64,000 nt of DNA from Paenibacillus sp. GM2 (GCF_900069005.2 NZ_LN831277.1:390386-454385), one strand, 5' to 3'. Positions 36,929 through 46,137 are shown, counted from the stretch's first letter. The notes: generated by a model from the letters alone, not told the origin. A program made the numbers and translations.

Positions 36929-37048
36929 TTGTTTTCCGGTCCGGGCAGGCTTTAATTGGATATAAAAACGATTAGAAGCCTCAGGTTATCAGGGTGGAAC
37001 GGTTGTTCTCCTGTGCAAGTACACAAGTCTAACAAACTTAAAATTGTA

Positions 37049-37078
37049 TTGACAAATGATAATGATTATCAGTATCTT
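37049..37078 (+). promoter_or_regulatory. Promoter with perfect Fur box
   Basis: TTGACA (37049-37054) and TATCTT (37073-37078), spacing 18, flank the 15-base palindrome TGATAATGATTATCA (37057-37071), identical to the Bacillus 7-1-7 Fur consensus. Iron-bound Fur would block polymerase here. It controls the iron ABC ATPase and FhuF-like genes. The rest of the gap (36929-37048) shows nothing I can name. Confidence 0.92.
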
Positions 37079-37131
37079 TAAGATATTATGGAGTCGTTTT
37101 ATGGTTGTACAGAGAAAGGGAGTGCGTCAAC

Positions 37132-37974
37132 GTGTCTTTGAAGACCTCTCATTTGGATATCGCCTATGAGGATCGCTTGATCGTTCAGGATTTAAATATT
37201 TCAATCCCCGCAGGGGAAATTACAGCATTGGTCGGAGCTAATGGCTCAGGGAAATCGACGATATTAAAGACGATGGCCCGTATTTTGCATCCTAAGTCCG
37301 GGACGGTTCTGCTCGACGGGAAATCGATTCACAAGCAATCAACCCGGGAAGTTGCCAAGCAGTTGGCGATTCTTCCGCAGAATCCTACCGCACCGGAGGG
37401 ACTTACAGTCCGGGAACTGGTCTCTTATGGGCGCTTCCCGCATCAGAAAGGATTCGGTGGCCTGAAAGCGGAGGACCGTCGCGTCATCGACTGGGCGCTG
37501 GAAGCAACGAAGATGAGCGAATTCAGCGAACGCGGTTTAGAGCAGTTATCTGGCGGACAACGGCAGCGCGCCTGGATTGCCATGGCGTTGGCACAGGAGA
37601 CGGATATTCTGTTCCTGGATGAGCCAACAACCTTTCTTGATATGGCCCATCAGCTGGAAGTGATGCAGCTGCTGGAGCAATTGAACCACGATTTGGGACG
37701 GACGATCATTATGGTCGTGCATGATTTGAATCATGCTGCCCGTTATTCGCAATATATGATTGCTATCAAACAAGGGCAAGCCATCTCCTCGGGCACGCCT
37801 GAAGAAGTCGTGACGACGGGAGTGCTGCGTGAAGTATTCGGCATAGAAGCAGATATCGTGACTGATCCGCGCAGCGGTGTGCCATTATGCCTTCCATATG
37901 AGCTGTACCGCGCTGCTGAGGGCAAGGTGCTTCGTGGGAGAAAAGTGGATATCGCCAGTCAGTTGGCCAAATAG
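37132..37974 (+). CDS. Iron-siderophore ABC transporter ATPase
   Basis: FecE/FhuC-type ATPase (280 residues) that powers ferric-siderophore import. Walker A is GANGSGKST, the Q-loop region is LAILPQNPTAPEGLTVRELVSYGRFPH, the signature is LSGGQRQRAWIAMAL, Walker B is ILFLDEPTTFLD and the switch is VVHDLNHAARYS. The frame opens at 37105, but GTG 37132 follows AAAGGGAG by 9 bases and gives the family N-terminus. No permease or binding-protein gene is nearby, so like YusV it may serve transporters encoded elsewhere. It is cotranscribed with the FhuF-like gene behind a Fur box. Confidence 0.93.
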   Translation: MSLKTSHLDIAYEDRLIVQDLNISIPAGEITALVGANGSGKSTILKTMARILHPKSGTVLLDGKSIHKQSTREVAKQLAILPQNPTAPEGLTVRELVSYGRFPHQKGFGGLKAEDRRVIDWALEATKMSEFSERGLEQLSGGQRQRAWIAMALAQETDILFLDEPTTFLDMAHQLEVMQLLEQLNHDLGRTIIMVVHDLNHAARYSQYMIAIKQGQAISSGTPEEVVTTGVLREVFGIEADIVTDPRSGVPLCLPYELYRAAEGKVLRGRKVDIASQLAK

Positions 37975-37976
37975 GA

Positions 37977-38765
37977 ATGCGAAGCATCCAATATGAGTGG
38001 CTCTCACAATATTTGTCGATAGTAAGGGAGCCCCGGCCAGATGCGATTTATAGCGTAGATGCGCAGCTATTGACCGATCAGGAGCAGATCAAGCTGCTGC
38101 TGCAGGAATATCAGCGTCAGATTCATGGCAGCAAGATTGATGTTGCCGGAACTTACTTTGCTTCGAGCTGGCGGACAGTTTGTGCAGCGATGATCTATAT
38201 GACGTCAATGACGGACACGAGATTGGATCTGTCTCCCGCAAACCTGAACATTCAGATCGATTGTGGGAACGGGTATCCACAGCTTTTATTTGTGCTTAAA
38301 TCAGCGGCAGAGCGGGTTTGGCCGACAGGCGAGCGTACCGGGTGGCAACGGAATGCAATGGAGCACTTCTACCGCACGTTGCAGCCAATAATGTCAGCAA
38401 TCTCTGCGGTTACAGGCCTTCCTCTTTCCCAACTCTGGGGGCAGATTCCGCTAGGGGCCGAATATTATGTGAATCTATTGAGCGGTTTGTTTGCTGAAGG
38501 GCAGCACCGGGAGCAATTGCTAGAAGCCTATGGAACTCTTACGAAGCAGATTGATAGCAGCTGCTTCGGCCTGAAGCGCAATCCTTTTGATGTGAAGGAA
38601 ATCTGGCTGGACGATCCCTATCAGCCCGGGGAGCAGACGCGTATGAAGCCAACTTGTTGTCTGGCTTATTTGACCGGGGATGGATATTGTTATACCTGTC
38701 CTAAGCTGAGCAAGCAGGATCGACAGGAGAGATATCAGGAGATTCGATCGGCATACAGCCAGTAA
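37977..38765 (+). CDS. FhuF-like siderophore-iron reductase
   Basis: Protein of 262 residues whose C-terminus (about 223-245) has a C-C-x9-C-x2-C cluster in TCCLAYLTGDGYCYTCP, close to the C-C-x10-C-x2-C [2Fe-2S] site of FhuF. FhuF proteins reduce ferric iron in imported hydroxamate siderophores in the cytoplasm. The rest of the protein is divergent. It starts 2 bases after the ATPase stop, so it belongs to the Fur-controlled operon. Together the two genes import and release siderophore iron. A hairpin terminator follows. Confidence 0.88.
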   Translation: MRSIQYEWLSQYLSIVREPRPDAIYSVDAQLLTDQEQIKLLLQEYQRQIHGSKIDVAGTYFASSWRTVCAAMIYMTSMTDTRLDLSPANLNIQIDCGNGYPQLLFVLKSAAERVWPTGERTGWQRNAMEHFYRTLQPIMSAISAVTGLPLSQLWGQIPLGAEYYVNLLSGLFAEGQHREQLLEAYGTLTKQIDSSCFGLKRNPFDVKEIWLDDPYQPGEQTRMKPTCCLAYLTGDGYCYTCPKLSKQDRQERYQEIRSAYSQ

Positions 38766-38777
38766 AAATAAGGAACA

Positions 38778-38822
38778 GGATCTCATTTTCCACTGACAAG
38801 CGGAGGATGAGGTCTTTTTTGT
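38778..38822 (+). terminator. Terminator of the iron operon
   Basis: AGGATCTCATTTTCC (38777-38791) pairs with GGAGGATGAGGTCTT (with G-U pairs, to 38815), and TTTTTTG follows. Confidence 0.75.
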
Positions 38823-38849
38823 AAGGCAAAAAAGTCCTGTCAGATAGTT

Positions 38850-38892
38850 TGTGACAAAAATCACATAACCAAAAGGTGACCCACGATACAAT
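38850..38892 (+). promoter_or_regulatory. Class II Fnr-type promoter of formate/nitrite channel
   Basis: TGTGA (38850-38854), 6 bases and TCACA (38861-38865) form a perfect Fnr/Crp-type dyad. A -10 box TACAAT lies at 38887-38892 with no -35. The predicted start at 38899 puts the dyad centre at exactly -41.5. TTGTGA-N6-TCACAT also resembles a Rex site, but the position suits an activator. The 461-base gap 38766-39226 otherwise holds the iron-operon terminator and repeat copy A. Confidence 0.78.
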
Positions 38893-38970
38893 GAAAGTCG
38901 AAATGAAAAACACGCTGTAAGCTGGTCTTGGCCTGACTTGGTTGGCTTCATGATATGAAGCTGAATTTCT

Positions 38971-39200
38971 ATAATAAGTGTGTTCAAAAAGTTCGGTTTT
39001 CAGCACCGGGAAGTTTGGATGAGGCTAGGAACGAAAGGAGCGTAGCGTAGGCAAAATCTACGTGAGCACTTGAGAGGTTAGCGGAGGGATCTTGACTTCA
39101 TAGGCATCAAACTTAGGCCTGGCTAATTCAATATTCGACATCGAATAAGCTCTCAGCGTTACTCCGTAATCCCAAACGGACTTTTTAAACAACCTCTATA
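38971..39200 (+). repeat. Dispersed repeat, copy A
   Basis: About 230 bases. The left end is TGTTCAAAAAGTTCGGTTTT. The right end, read on the other strand, is AGGTTGTTTAAAAAGTCCGT, giving inverted termini of about 20 bases. Internal blocks (GGAGCGTA, CCTGGCTAATTCAATATTCG, ATCGAATAAGCT) recur in copies B and C. It carries no coding frame. It lies inside the predicted 5' leader of the formate/nitrite channel gene. Confidence 0.8.
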
Positions 39201-39226
39201 AAAATAGATTAAGGGAGAGAGATTCC

Positions 39227-40048
39227 ATGGCTTATTACAAACCGGATCAGATTGCTGAAGCAACGGTGGAAACCGGGGTGAAGAAGGCGCATAACCGACT
39301 CTTGACCGTGTTTATTCTCGGGTTCCTGGGCGGGGCGTTCATTGCTCTTGGATTTCTGCTTGATATCCGCGTGATTGCGGGCGCACCCAAGGAGTGGGGA
39401 AGCATTGCAACGTTCATCGGTGCTGCTGTGTTCCCGGTTGGCCTTATCTTAGTGCTGCTGGCAGGGGGCGAACTGTTGACCGGAAATATGATGGCTGTAT
39501 CTCTGGCGCGGTTCAAGAAGAGAATTACGACGGGCGAAATGTTCAAAAATTTAATCCTGATTACAATCTCCAATTTTGTTGGGGCCTTGTTTGTTGCTTA
39601 TTTCTTCGGACATGTGGTCGGTCTGACCTCAAGCGGAGTTTACCTTGAGAAGCTGGTTGATATGGCGGGACATAAGCTGGACGATAACTTTCTGCAGGCG
39701 TTCGTGTCCGGCATTGGCTGTAACTGGCTGGTAGCTCTTGCCGTGTGGCTGGCTTACGGCGCAGACAACTTCAGCGGTAAAATACTCGGGATCTGGTTCC
39801 CGACCATGGCCTTTGTAGCGATTGGATTTCAGCACGTTGTGGCTAATATGTTTCTGATTCCGGCAGCTATATTCGAAGGTTACTTCTCTTGGGGAGAATA
39901 CTTCATAAATTTCATTCCGGTCTGGCTCGGCAACTTGACAGGGGGCGCCGTGTTCGTTGCCGGAGCGTATTGGGCTGCCTACCTGAAAGATGCCAAGGAG
40001 GTAACGGCTGTCGATTCGGTGACTGCCAAGGCCGATGCGAAGGCTTAA
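39227..40048 (+). CDS. Formate/nitrite transporter (FNT family)
   Basis: Pentameric channel protein of the FocA/NirC family (273 residues, six helices): FILGFLGGAFIALGFLLD (helix 1), AAVFPVGLILVLLAGGELLTGNMMAV (the broken helix 2 with the TGN motif), GIGCNWLVALAVWLAYGA and GFQHVVANMFLIPAAIF (helix 5 with the central His). GGGAGAGAG precedes the start. It moves formate or nitrite across the cytoplasmic membrane, and the family does not reveal which. The upstream Fnr-type promoter and the molybdopterin oxidoreductase downstream point to anaerobic metabolism. Confidence 0.94.
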   Translation: MAYYKPDQIAEATVETGVKKAHNRLLTVFILGFLGGAFIALGFLLDIRVIAGAPKEWGSIATFIGAAVFPVGLILVLLAGGELLTGNMMAVSLARFKKRITTGEMFKNLILITISNFVGALFVAYFFGHVVGLTSSGVYLEKLVDMAGHKLDDNFLQAFVSGIGCNWLVALAVWLAYGADNFSGKILGIWFPTMAFVAIGFQHVVANMFLIPAAIFEGYFSWGEYFINFIPVWLGNLTGGAVFVAGAYWAAYLKDAKEVTAVDSVTAKADAKA

Positions 40049-40080
40049 CGTTTAAAAGCTCAATAATATATAATTCATAG

Positions 40081-40140
40081 CAAATGACTCGTGTAGGCAG
40101 GTTCCTGATCAGGAAGGACCTCATCCGCGGGTCATTTGTG
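40081..40140 (+). terminator. Structured terminator-like element after the channel gene
   Basis: Outer arms CAAATGACTCG (40081-40091) and CGGGTCATTTG (40129-40139), inner arms GGTTCCT and AGGAAGGACC around GATC. The downstream stretch GTGTTATATAG is only moderately T-rich. Confidence 0.6.
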
Positions 40141-40199
40141 TTATATAGATTCTGTTTTAGATGAACTATATCAGCGAATTTAGGGCGAAATGCTATCTA

Positions 40200-40229
40200 T
40201 AGACATTCGGGCCTGTTATCAAATACAAT
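40200..40229 (+). promoter_or_regulatory. Promoter of molybdopterin oxidoreductase gene
   Basis: TAGACA (40200-40205), 18 bases, TACAAT (40224-40229). AGGAGGG follows 10 bases later. I see no TGTGA-type dyad here. Confidence 0.55.
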
Positions 40230-40254
40230 AACCTAATTAGGAGGGATGAGAGAG

Positions 40255-42324
40255 ATGGTTCGAGAGGAGAATGGAGTATTTCCTGCAGTATGTCCGTTGG
40301 ATTGCCCCGACACCTGCGGTTTGCTGCTGCACAAAGAGAATGGACGAATCGTCAAGGTGGCCGGCAACCCGGACCATCCAATCACCCAAGGTGCGATTTG
40401 TAATAAAGTAAGAAATATGACAGAACGGATCTATCATCCGGAGCGTGTGCTGTATCCCCTGCGCCGTGTAGGGGCCAAAGGGGAAGGCAAGTTTGAACGG
40501 ATTACCTGGAATGAGGCTATCGCCGAAATCGCAGAGCGGTATCAAGGATTGATCAAGGAGCATGGTTCAGAGTCGATCCTGCCGTACAGCTTCTATGGAA
40601 ATATGGGGATGCTCAGTGTGGATGGAATGGATCGCCGCTTTTTCCATCGGCTTGGTTCCTCTCAGCTTCAACAGGGAATATGCAATTCCGCCGGCAATAC
40701 CGGCTGGAAATATACGATGGGCTTCGGCGGCGGGACTAGCCCCGAAGAGACGGTACAGGCGAAGCTGATAATCGTGTGGGGTGGTAATCTCGTCAGTACG
40801 AATATGCATCAGATTGCGCTGATCGAGAAGGCGCGGAAGCAGGGAGCCAAGCTGGTTGTGATCGATGTCCATCGCAATCGGACCGGGCAGCGTGCTGATT
40901 GGTTCATTCCGGTCTATCCGGGAACAGATAGCGCACTGGCCCTGGGTTTGATGCATGTGCTGTTCGAACAGCAGCTGGTGAATGAAGAGTTTCTACAGCA
41001 GTATACGATCGGTCATGAACAGCTACGGGAGCATGTTCGTCAGTATACGCCGGAGCGTGTATCGGTCATTACAGGCGTTCCTGCGGAGGATATTGTCCAG
41101 CTTGCCTTGATGTATGGACAGACTTCCCCAGCCTATATTCATATTGGAAATGGGCTTCAGCATCATGATAACGGGGGGATGACCGTACGGACGATTACCT
41201 GCCTGCCAGCCCTGACAGGACAATGGCTTGTGCCTGGTGGCGGAGCGTTTAAATCGAACGGAGCCTATGGCAAAGTGAACGGCAATGCCTTGGAGCGTCC
41301 CGAGCTGCGCCCTAACCCCGATGCGCGCACCGTAAGCATGAATCAAATCGGAGAAGCGCTGCTGACCTTGACGCCAAAAATCCGGGCTTTGTTCGTCTAT
41401 TGTTCCAATCCGGCAGTCGTAGCGCCGGATACGGTGAAGGTGGAGCAAGGACTATCCCGCGAGGATTTGTTCACGGTGGTGCATGACCTGTTCTTGACGG
41501 ATACAGCGAGGTATGCCGATATCGTGCTGCCGGCAACTTCATCATTTGAAAATACGGATTTATACAATTCCTATTGGCATCACTATGTTCAGCTTCAGGA
41601 GCCGGTCATCCCAGCCCAGGGAGAGAGCAAGAGCAATGTAGAAACGTTCAAGCTGCTGGCGGAGGCGATGGGATTTGAGGAGGATGCCTTCAAGGATCGA
41701 GAGCAGGATATGATTCGTCAGGCTCTTGATTTTACGGAGAACCCTTATCTTGAAGGAATCACGCTGGAGAGTCTTCAGCAGCAGCGGTTTATGAAGCTGA
41801 ATATGGAGCCGAAGCAAGAATATCTGCAGCGGCTGACGACGCCATCGGGCAAGATCGAGCTGTACTCCGCAAGGATGGAGGAAGCGGGGCTTCCGCCGCT
41901 GCCTACCTATACTCCTCTACAGGAAGGGTATGATGGAGAGCGGAGGCCGGGAGAGGAGGAGGTGTATCCGCTGATGTTTATTTCTCCCCCTAACCATAAT
42001 TTCCTGAACTCGTCCTTCGGCAATACCGACAAGCATATCGAGCTGGAGAAGCAGCCGCTGCTGCAAATCCATCCGCAGGATGCGGAGCAGCGAGGCATCG
42101 CAGACAGGGATGAGGTCGTCGTATGGAATGATCGCGGACGCTATGAGGTAAAGGCTTCGGTTACGGATAAAATGCTGCCGGGAACCGTAGTTAGCCAGGG
42201 CTTGTGGTGGGAACAGGATGGCAAGTCGCGCAGGGCAAATGCCCTGACCTCCGATCGATTGGCTGATATGGGCGGTGGAGCGGTGTTCTTCTCCACGGTC
42301 GTGGAGGTAAAGCGACAGCCCTAG
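40255..42324 (+). CDS. Molybdopterin oxidoreductase (DMSO reductase family)
   Basis: Catalytic subunit (689 residues) binding bis-molybdopterin cofactor and one [4Fe-4S] cluster. The cluster ligands lie in VCPLDCPDTC and ICNK (Cys13, 17, 21 and 49). Further family features are GNMGMLSVDGMDRRFF, the region ICNSAGNTGWKY, IIVWGGNLVSTNMHQI, VIDVHRNRTGQRADWFIPVYPGTDSAL and the C-terminal cap GSR-like NDRGRYEVKASVT. There is no signal peptide, so it acts in the cytoplasm. It resembles YyaE-type proteins of Bacillus. The start at 40255 has AGGAGGG 9 bases upstream; 40246 is too close. The substrate is unknown. Confidence 0.93.
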   Translation: MVREENGVFPAVCPLDCPDTCGLLLHKENGRIVKVAGNPDHPITQGAICNKVRNMTERIYHPERVLYPLRRVGAKGEGKFERITWNEAIAEIAERYQGLIKEHGSESILPYSFYGNMGMLSVDGMDRRFFHRLGSSQLQQGICNSAGNTGWKYTMGFGGGTSPEETVQAKLIIVWGGNLVSTNMHQIALIEKARKQGAKLVVIDVHRNRTGQRADWFIPVYPGTDSALALGLMHVLFEQQLVNEEFLQQYTIGHEQLREHVRQYTPERVSVITGVPAEDIVQLALMYGQTSPAYIHIGNGLQHHDNGGMTVRTITCLPALTGQWLVPGGGAFKSNGAYGKVNGNALERPELRPNPDARTVSMNQIGEALLTLTPKIRALFVYCSNPAVVAPDTVKVEQGLSREDLFTVVHDLFLTDTARYADIVLPATSSFENTDLYNSYWHHYVQLQEPVIPAQGESKSNVETFKLLAEAMGFEEDAFKDREQDMIRQALDFTENPYLEGITLESLQQQRFMKLNMEPKQEYLQRLTTPSGKIELYSARMEEAGLPPLPTYTPLQEGYDGERRPGEEEVYPLMFISPPNHNFLNSSFGNTDKHIELEKQPLLQIHPQDAEQRGIADRDEVVVWNDRGRYEVKASVTDKMLPGTVVSQGLWWEQDGKSRRANALTSDRLADMGGGAVFFSTVVEVKRQP

Positions 42325-42403
42325 CGCTGTGGAGTGAATTACAAATAGAAGAATGGTCGAGAACTGCCCTCACACAGGACTGTTCCAGAAGGAGGAATAC
42401 AGC

Positions 42404-43615
42404 ATGAGAGGCCTAGCTTCATATCCGCGTGAGGTCAAGATATTTCTGGTAGCCAGCTTGATCAGTTCTGCGGGCGGCGCATTGATGTGGCCGCTGATTA
42501 CGATGTTTGTATTCAAGGTGCTGGGAAGAACGGTAACCGACGCCGGCCTGGCCGTGCTGGTTATGTCATTAGGCGGTATATTTGGGCAGCTGCTCGGCGG
42601 CTCCCTGTATCATCGCCTTGGAGTAAAACGCCTGATCGTAGGCGGAGTTGGACTAAACGCACTGTTTCTGTTGTTGCTGCCTTACGGGAGCGGACACTGG
42701 CATTTATTTTTATTATTAATGTGTCTGATCGGTTTTTTTAACTCGATGGCATTGCCGGCGATACAGGCTTTTATCGGCTTCCGATTCACTGAGAGGCGCG
42801 CGGAATTATTCAACATAATTTATGTGGCTAACAATATCGGTGTAGCTCTGGGGACGGCCATCAGCGGATTTCTGGCGCAAATTTCGTATAATCTAAGCTT
42901 TATATTGAATGGTTTGATCTCGGCCTTATTTGCTGGATTCTTCTGGATTTATTTGAACAAAGTTCAAAAAACACAGGGCAAGTTTCACGTGGAAAAGAAG
43001 AAAGAGCATGCACATAAGAAGAATAACTGGAATTTGATGTTAAATTATAAAATTTATTTGTTCATGGGGCTTGGCTCTTTCTTCATCTGGCTGGCTAACT
43101 GTGTATGGAATAACGGAGTATCGCCCTATACGATCTCGCGCGGAATGCCGGAATGGAATTATAGTATTCTCTGGACGCTGAACGGGATACTGATCTTCGT
43201 GGCGCAGCCGCTCATTTCGTGGGTCAAACGTGTCTTTGCCGCGACGGAGCTGAGACAGATGACGGCAAGTGCCATATTTTATATGCTGGGTTATGTTATG
43301 ATCCTTGGCTTCCATACTTATCCGAGTATGGTGCTGGCGATGGTATTGATTACGCTTGGCGAAATGCTGATCTCCCCGGCGATCCCTTCCTTCATCTCGG
43401 ATCATACCGGCAAGTCAGCCCCGTTCTATCTTGGGTTAGTTGGGGGCATGGGGGTAGCGGGAAGGGTAGTAGGCCCTTATGCGATGGGGGTTCTGTTCGA
43501 TTGGAACGGTCTCGTTCCGGTAGCTGCTCTGGCAGTGTTGATCTCTATCCTGTCGATTGCCTCCTTCCTGATACATGGCCTGTTTAATCGCGATAAAGTG
43601 AGAAGTCTGGCTTAG
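42404..43615 (+). CDS. MFS transporter
   Basis: Major facilitator protein (403 residues, twelve helices) with the loop 2-3 motif GQLLGGSLYHRLGVKRLIVGG and a His/Lys-rich central loop (about 205-222, KKKEHAHKKNN). AAGGAGGA lies 6 bases before ATG 42404; an upstream in-frame extension to 42353 lacks a ribosome site. It follows the molybdopterin oxidoreductase by 79 bases on the same strand, so cotranscription is possible. It is not a NarK-type nitrate transporter by motif, and the substrate is unknown. Confidence 0.88.
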   Translation: MRGLASYPREVKIFLVASLISSAGGALMWPLITMFVFKVLGRTVTDAGLAVLVMSLGGIFGQLLGGSLYHRLGVKRLIVGGVGLNALFLLLLPYGSGHWHLFLLLMCLIGFFNSMALPAIQAFIGFRFTERRAELFNIIYVANNIGVALGTAISGFLAQISYNLSFILNGLISALFAGFFWIYLNKVQKTQGKFHVEKKKEHAHKKNNWNLMLNYKIYLFMGLGSFFIWLANCVWNNGVSPYTISRGMPEWNYSILWTLNGILIFVAQPLISWVKRVFAATELRQMTASAIFYMLGYVMILGFHTYPSMVLAMVLITLGEMLISPAIPSFISDHTGKSAPFYLGLVGGMGVAGRVVGPYAMGVLFDWNGLVPVAALAVLISILSIASFLIHGLFNRDKVRSLA

Positions 43616-43669
43616 CCGTAACAGGTTCCTGTCTGAGAATGTCCGATGTATAATGGTTAATATAAATTT

Positions 43670-43724
43670 AAGAGCTTGTTCAAAAGGTCTGCTTGTGCGC
43701 TGAAAACCATTTTTTGAACAGGGA
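43670..43724 (-). repeat. Dispersed repeat, copy D (internally deleted)
   Basis: About 50 bases. TTGTTCAAAAGG (43676-43687) and TTTTTTGAACA (43710-43720) are the two inverted ends, with GCGCTGAAAACC of the family's left end next to the second arm. Only the termini remain, so it can fold into one hairpin and may serve as a terminator of the MFS gene. Confidence 0.65.
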
Positions 43725-43753
43725 CTTTAGGCCTTTGGAAAGGGAACAGGGAT

Positions 43754-44239
43754 ATGTCGAATTCAATTCAAATCAGATTGTCGGAAATGCGCGATGCAGG
43801 TGCGTTAATGGAAATCGATTCACTGGTGTGGGATACCCGGTCGACGCCGGCTCCGATCCAGTGGAACTCGCGTGAACAATACCTGCAGAAATGTCCTCCG
43901 GGCAGCCAGTTAGTAGCGGAGGTTGGCGATGCGATTGGCGGATATGTTGGCTTCGATTATCCAACCCCGCTGTCCAGCAACCGTCATGTGCTGGATATTA
44001 ATATTGCGGTGCATCCGGATTTCCAGCGACAGGGAGTCGGACAACGTCTTATAGAAGCGTTGAAAGCTTGGGCTGCCGAACAAGGGGTACGTAAATTATC
44101 TCTGCGTGTACTGACGACCAATCCTGGAGCAGTACAATTTTACCGGAACTGTGGATTTGTAGAACAGGGGAGACTCGTTCAGGAGTTCTATCTGGATGAG
44201 AAGTATGTCGACGATATTCTGATGTACTGTATGTTATGA
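43754..44239 (+). CDS. GNAT-family acetyltransferase
   Basis: GCN5-type N-acetyltransferase (161 residues). The acetyl-CoA loop is HPDFQRQGVGQRLIEALKAWA (about 93-113), followed by RKLSLRVLTTNPGAVQFYRNCGFVEQGR, a RimI-like pattern. The N-terminal strand IQIRLSEMRDAGALMEID also fits. AAAGGGAACAGGG precedes the start. It stands alone between repeat copies D and E. The substrate (protein N-terminus, amine or antibiotic) cannot be told from the sequence. Confidence 0.9.
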   Translation: MSNSIQIRLSEMRDAGALMEIDSLVWDTRSTPAPIQWNSREQYLQKCPPGSQLVAEVGDAIGGYVGFDYPTPLSSNRHVLDINIAVHPDFQRQGVGQRLIEALKAWAAEQGVRKLSLRVLTTNPGAVQFYRNCGFVEQGRLVQEFYLDEKYVDDILMYCML

Positions 44240-44316
44240 TTGCAGCAGCCTGCTTTGGCTTCTTCTTGCCATAAAACTTGGATATAGGTATATTTAGAAG
44301 AAGAAAAATCGGAAAC

Positions 44317-44355
44317 TATAAAAGGTTGTTCAAGAAGTTCGCTTCTGATAAGAAT
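44317..44355 (-). repeat. Dispersed repeat, fragment E
   Basis: CTATAAAAGGTTGTTCAAGA at 44316-44335 followed by AGTTCGCTTCTGATAAG matches the right end of copies A and B read in reverse (TATAGAAGTTGTTCAA, then CTTTTGATCACGAAG). The rest of the element is lost or unrecognisable. The surrounding gap 44240-44448 shows no T-box motif for glnS. Confidence 0.55.
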
Positions 44356-44448
44356 ACCTGATCGCAGTCAATTAAGGATGAACAGGCATTATAACCATAT
44401 GCGATCAATCAACGGATAGAGACTTAAATCAAATGAAAGGTGATAACC

Positions 44449-46137
44449 GTGGAGAATAACACCAATAACACCACCCCTCCCAACTTTATTAAAAGTATTA
44501 TTTCGGAGGATTTGAAGACAGGCAAACATTCATCGATCGTTACACGTTTTCCTCCAGAGCCAAATGGCTACTTACATATTGGACATGCCAAGGCGATCTG
44601 GATTAATTTCACCCTTGCTGACGAATTCGGGGGACGGACGCATCTGCGCTTTGATGATACGAATCCGATCAAGGAAGATACGGAATATGTGAACTCTATT
44701 AAAGAGGATGTCAAGTGGCTCGGCTTCAACTGGGAAGAGCTGCACTTTGCTTCCGACTATTTCGACGAAATGTATAACCGCGCTGTTCTGTTAGTTAAGA
44801 AGGGCAAGGCGTATGTGGATGATCTGAGTGCTGATCAAATCCGCGAAATGCGTGGCACGCTGACAGAGCCCGGACAAAATAGCCCATTCCGCGACCGCTC
44901 GGTGGAGGAGAACCTGGATCTGTTCACGCGGATGCGTAACGGAGAATTCAAGGACGGTGAGAAGGTGCTGCGGGCGAAGATCGATATGGCCTCGCCAAAC
45001 ATTAATCTTCGCGACCCGGTCATTTACCGTATCGTGCATGCTTCCCATCATAATACGGGGGATAAATGGTGCATCTATCCGATGTATGCATTCGCCCATC
45101 CGCTGGAGGATGCGATCGAAGGTGTAACGCATTCCCTCTGCTCGCTGGAATTCGAAGATCAACGTCCATTTTATGATTGGGTGATCGAAGAGACAGAGAT
45201 GCCTTGCACTCCGCACCAATATGAATTCGGACGCCTTAATCTGGAACAAACGGTTACGAGTAAGCGGAAGCTGAAGCTGCTGGTGGATCAAGGCGTTGTT
45301 GATGGCTGGGATGATCCGCGCATGCCGACGATCTCCGGTCTGCGCCGCCGGGGGTATACGCCGGAGGCGATTAAAGCTTTTGTATTCGAAACAGGGATAT
45401 CCAAGGCCTACGGCAAGATTGATCTGAAAATGCTGGAGCATTTTATTCGGGAGGATCTCAAGCTCAAGGCGCCGCGGACGATGGCTGTAATCGACCCGCT
45501 CAAGGTCGTGATTACGAACTATCCGGAGGGAGAATCCGAGCTGCTTGATGCCGAGAATAATAGCGAAAATGAGGAATTGGGCCATCGTCAAATTCCGTTC
45601 TCGCGGGAGATATATATCGAGCGTGATGACTTCATGGAGAATCCGCCAAGCAAATACTTCCGTCTGTTCCCGGGCAATGAGGTTCGCTTGAAGCATGCCT
45701 ACTTCATTAAATGTAATGAAGTGATTAAGGATGCCGATGGCAATGTGATCGAAATTCATTGCACGTATGATCCGGAGACGAAGAGCGGTAGCGGATTTAC
45801 CGGCCGCAAGGTGAAGGGGACGATTCACTGGGTTGACGCCAGCAGCGCTGTTCCGGCTGAATTCCGCCTGTATGAACCGTTGATCCTGGATGAGAACGAA
45901 GATACTGAAGAGGAATCCGTAGAAGAGAAGTCCTTCTTGGACAGGATCAACCCGAATTCTCTGACGATCAAGCACGGTTTTGTTGAACCGGGAATGAACG
46001 ATGCCAAGCCGCAAGATAAGTTTCAATTTTTCCGGCATGGGTATTTCAATGTCGATTCGAAATACTCCAAACCGGGACATCCGGTGTTCAATCTGATCGT
46101 ATCCTTGAAGAGTTCCTTTCAATTGCCAAATAAATAA
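44449..46137 (+). CDS. glnS: Glutaminyl-tRNA synthetase
   Basis: Class I synthetase charging tRNA-Gln (562 residues). The [15 protein letters not shown] motif (HIGH at 43-46) and the KMSKS-equivalent [10 protein letters not shown] (about 267) are present, with GlnRS-type anticodon-binding beta-barrels in the C-terminal third. The GTG at 44449 has AAAGG 8 bases upstream and is preferred to GTG 44440. It ends at a strong terminator. Many Bacilli lack GlnRS and make Gln-tRNA through GluRS and GatCAB. Its presence fits Paenibacillus-like lineages and implies ancient transfer. Confidence 0.95.
   Translation: MENNTNNTTPPNFIKSIISEDLKTGKHSSIVTRFPPEPNGYLHIGHAKAIWINFTLADEFGGRTHLRFDDTNPIKEDTEYVNSIKEDVKWLGFNWEELHFASDYFDEMYNRAVLLVKKGKAYVDDLSADQIREMRGTLTEPGQNSPFRDRSVEENLDLFTRMRNGEFKDGEKVLRAKIDMASPNINLRDPVIYRIVHASHHNTGDKWCIYPMYAFAHPLEDAIEGVTHSLCSLEFEDQRPFYDWVIEETEMPCTPHQYEFGRLNLEQTVTSKRKLKLLVDQGVVDGWDDPRMPTISGLRRRGYTPEAIKAFVFETGISKAYGKIDLKMLEHFIREDLKLKAPRTMAVIDPLKVVITNYPEGESELLDAENNSENEELGHRQIPFSREIYIERDDFMENPPSKYFRLFPGNEVRLKHAYFIKCNEVIKDADGNVIEIHCTYDPETKSGSGFTGRKVKGTIHWVDASSAVPAEFRLYEPLILDENEDTEEESVEEKSFLDRINPNSLTIKHGFVEPGMNDAKPQDKFQFFRHGYFNVDSKYSKPGHPVFNLIVSLKSSFQLPNK

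Noticed and set aside
44240-44448. T-box leader for glnS
   Set aside because: There is no AGGGTGG-type T-box sequence, specifier stem or terminator in the 209 bases; only a repeat fragment is seen.
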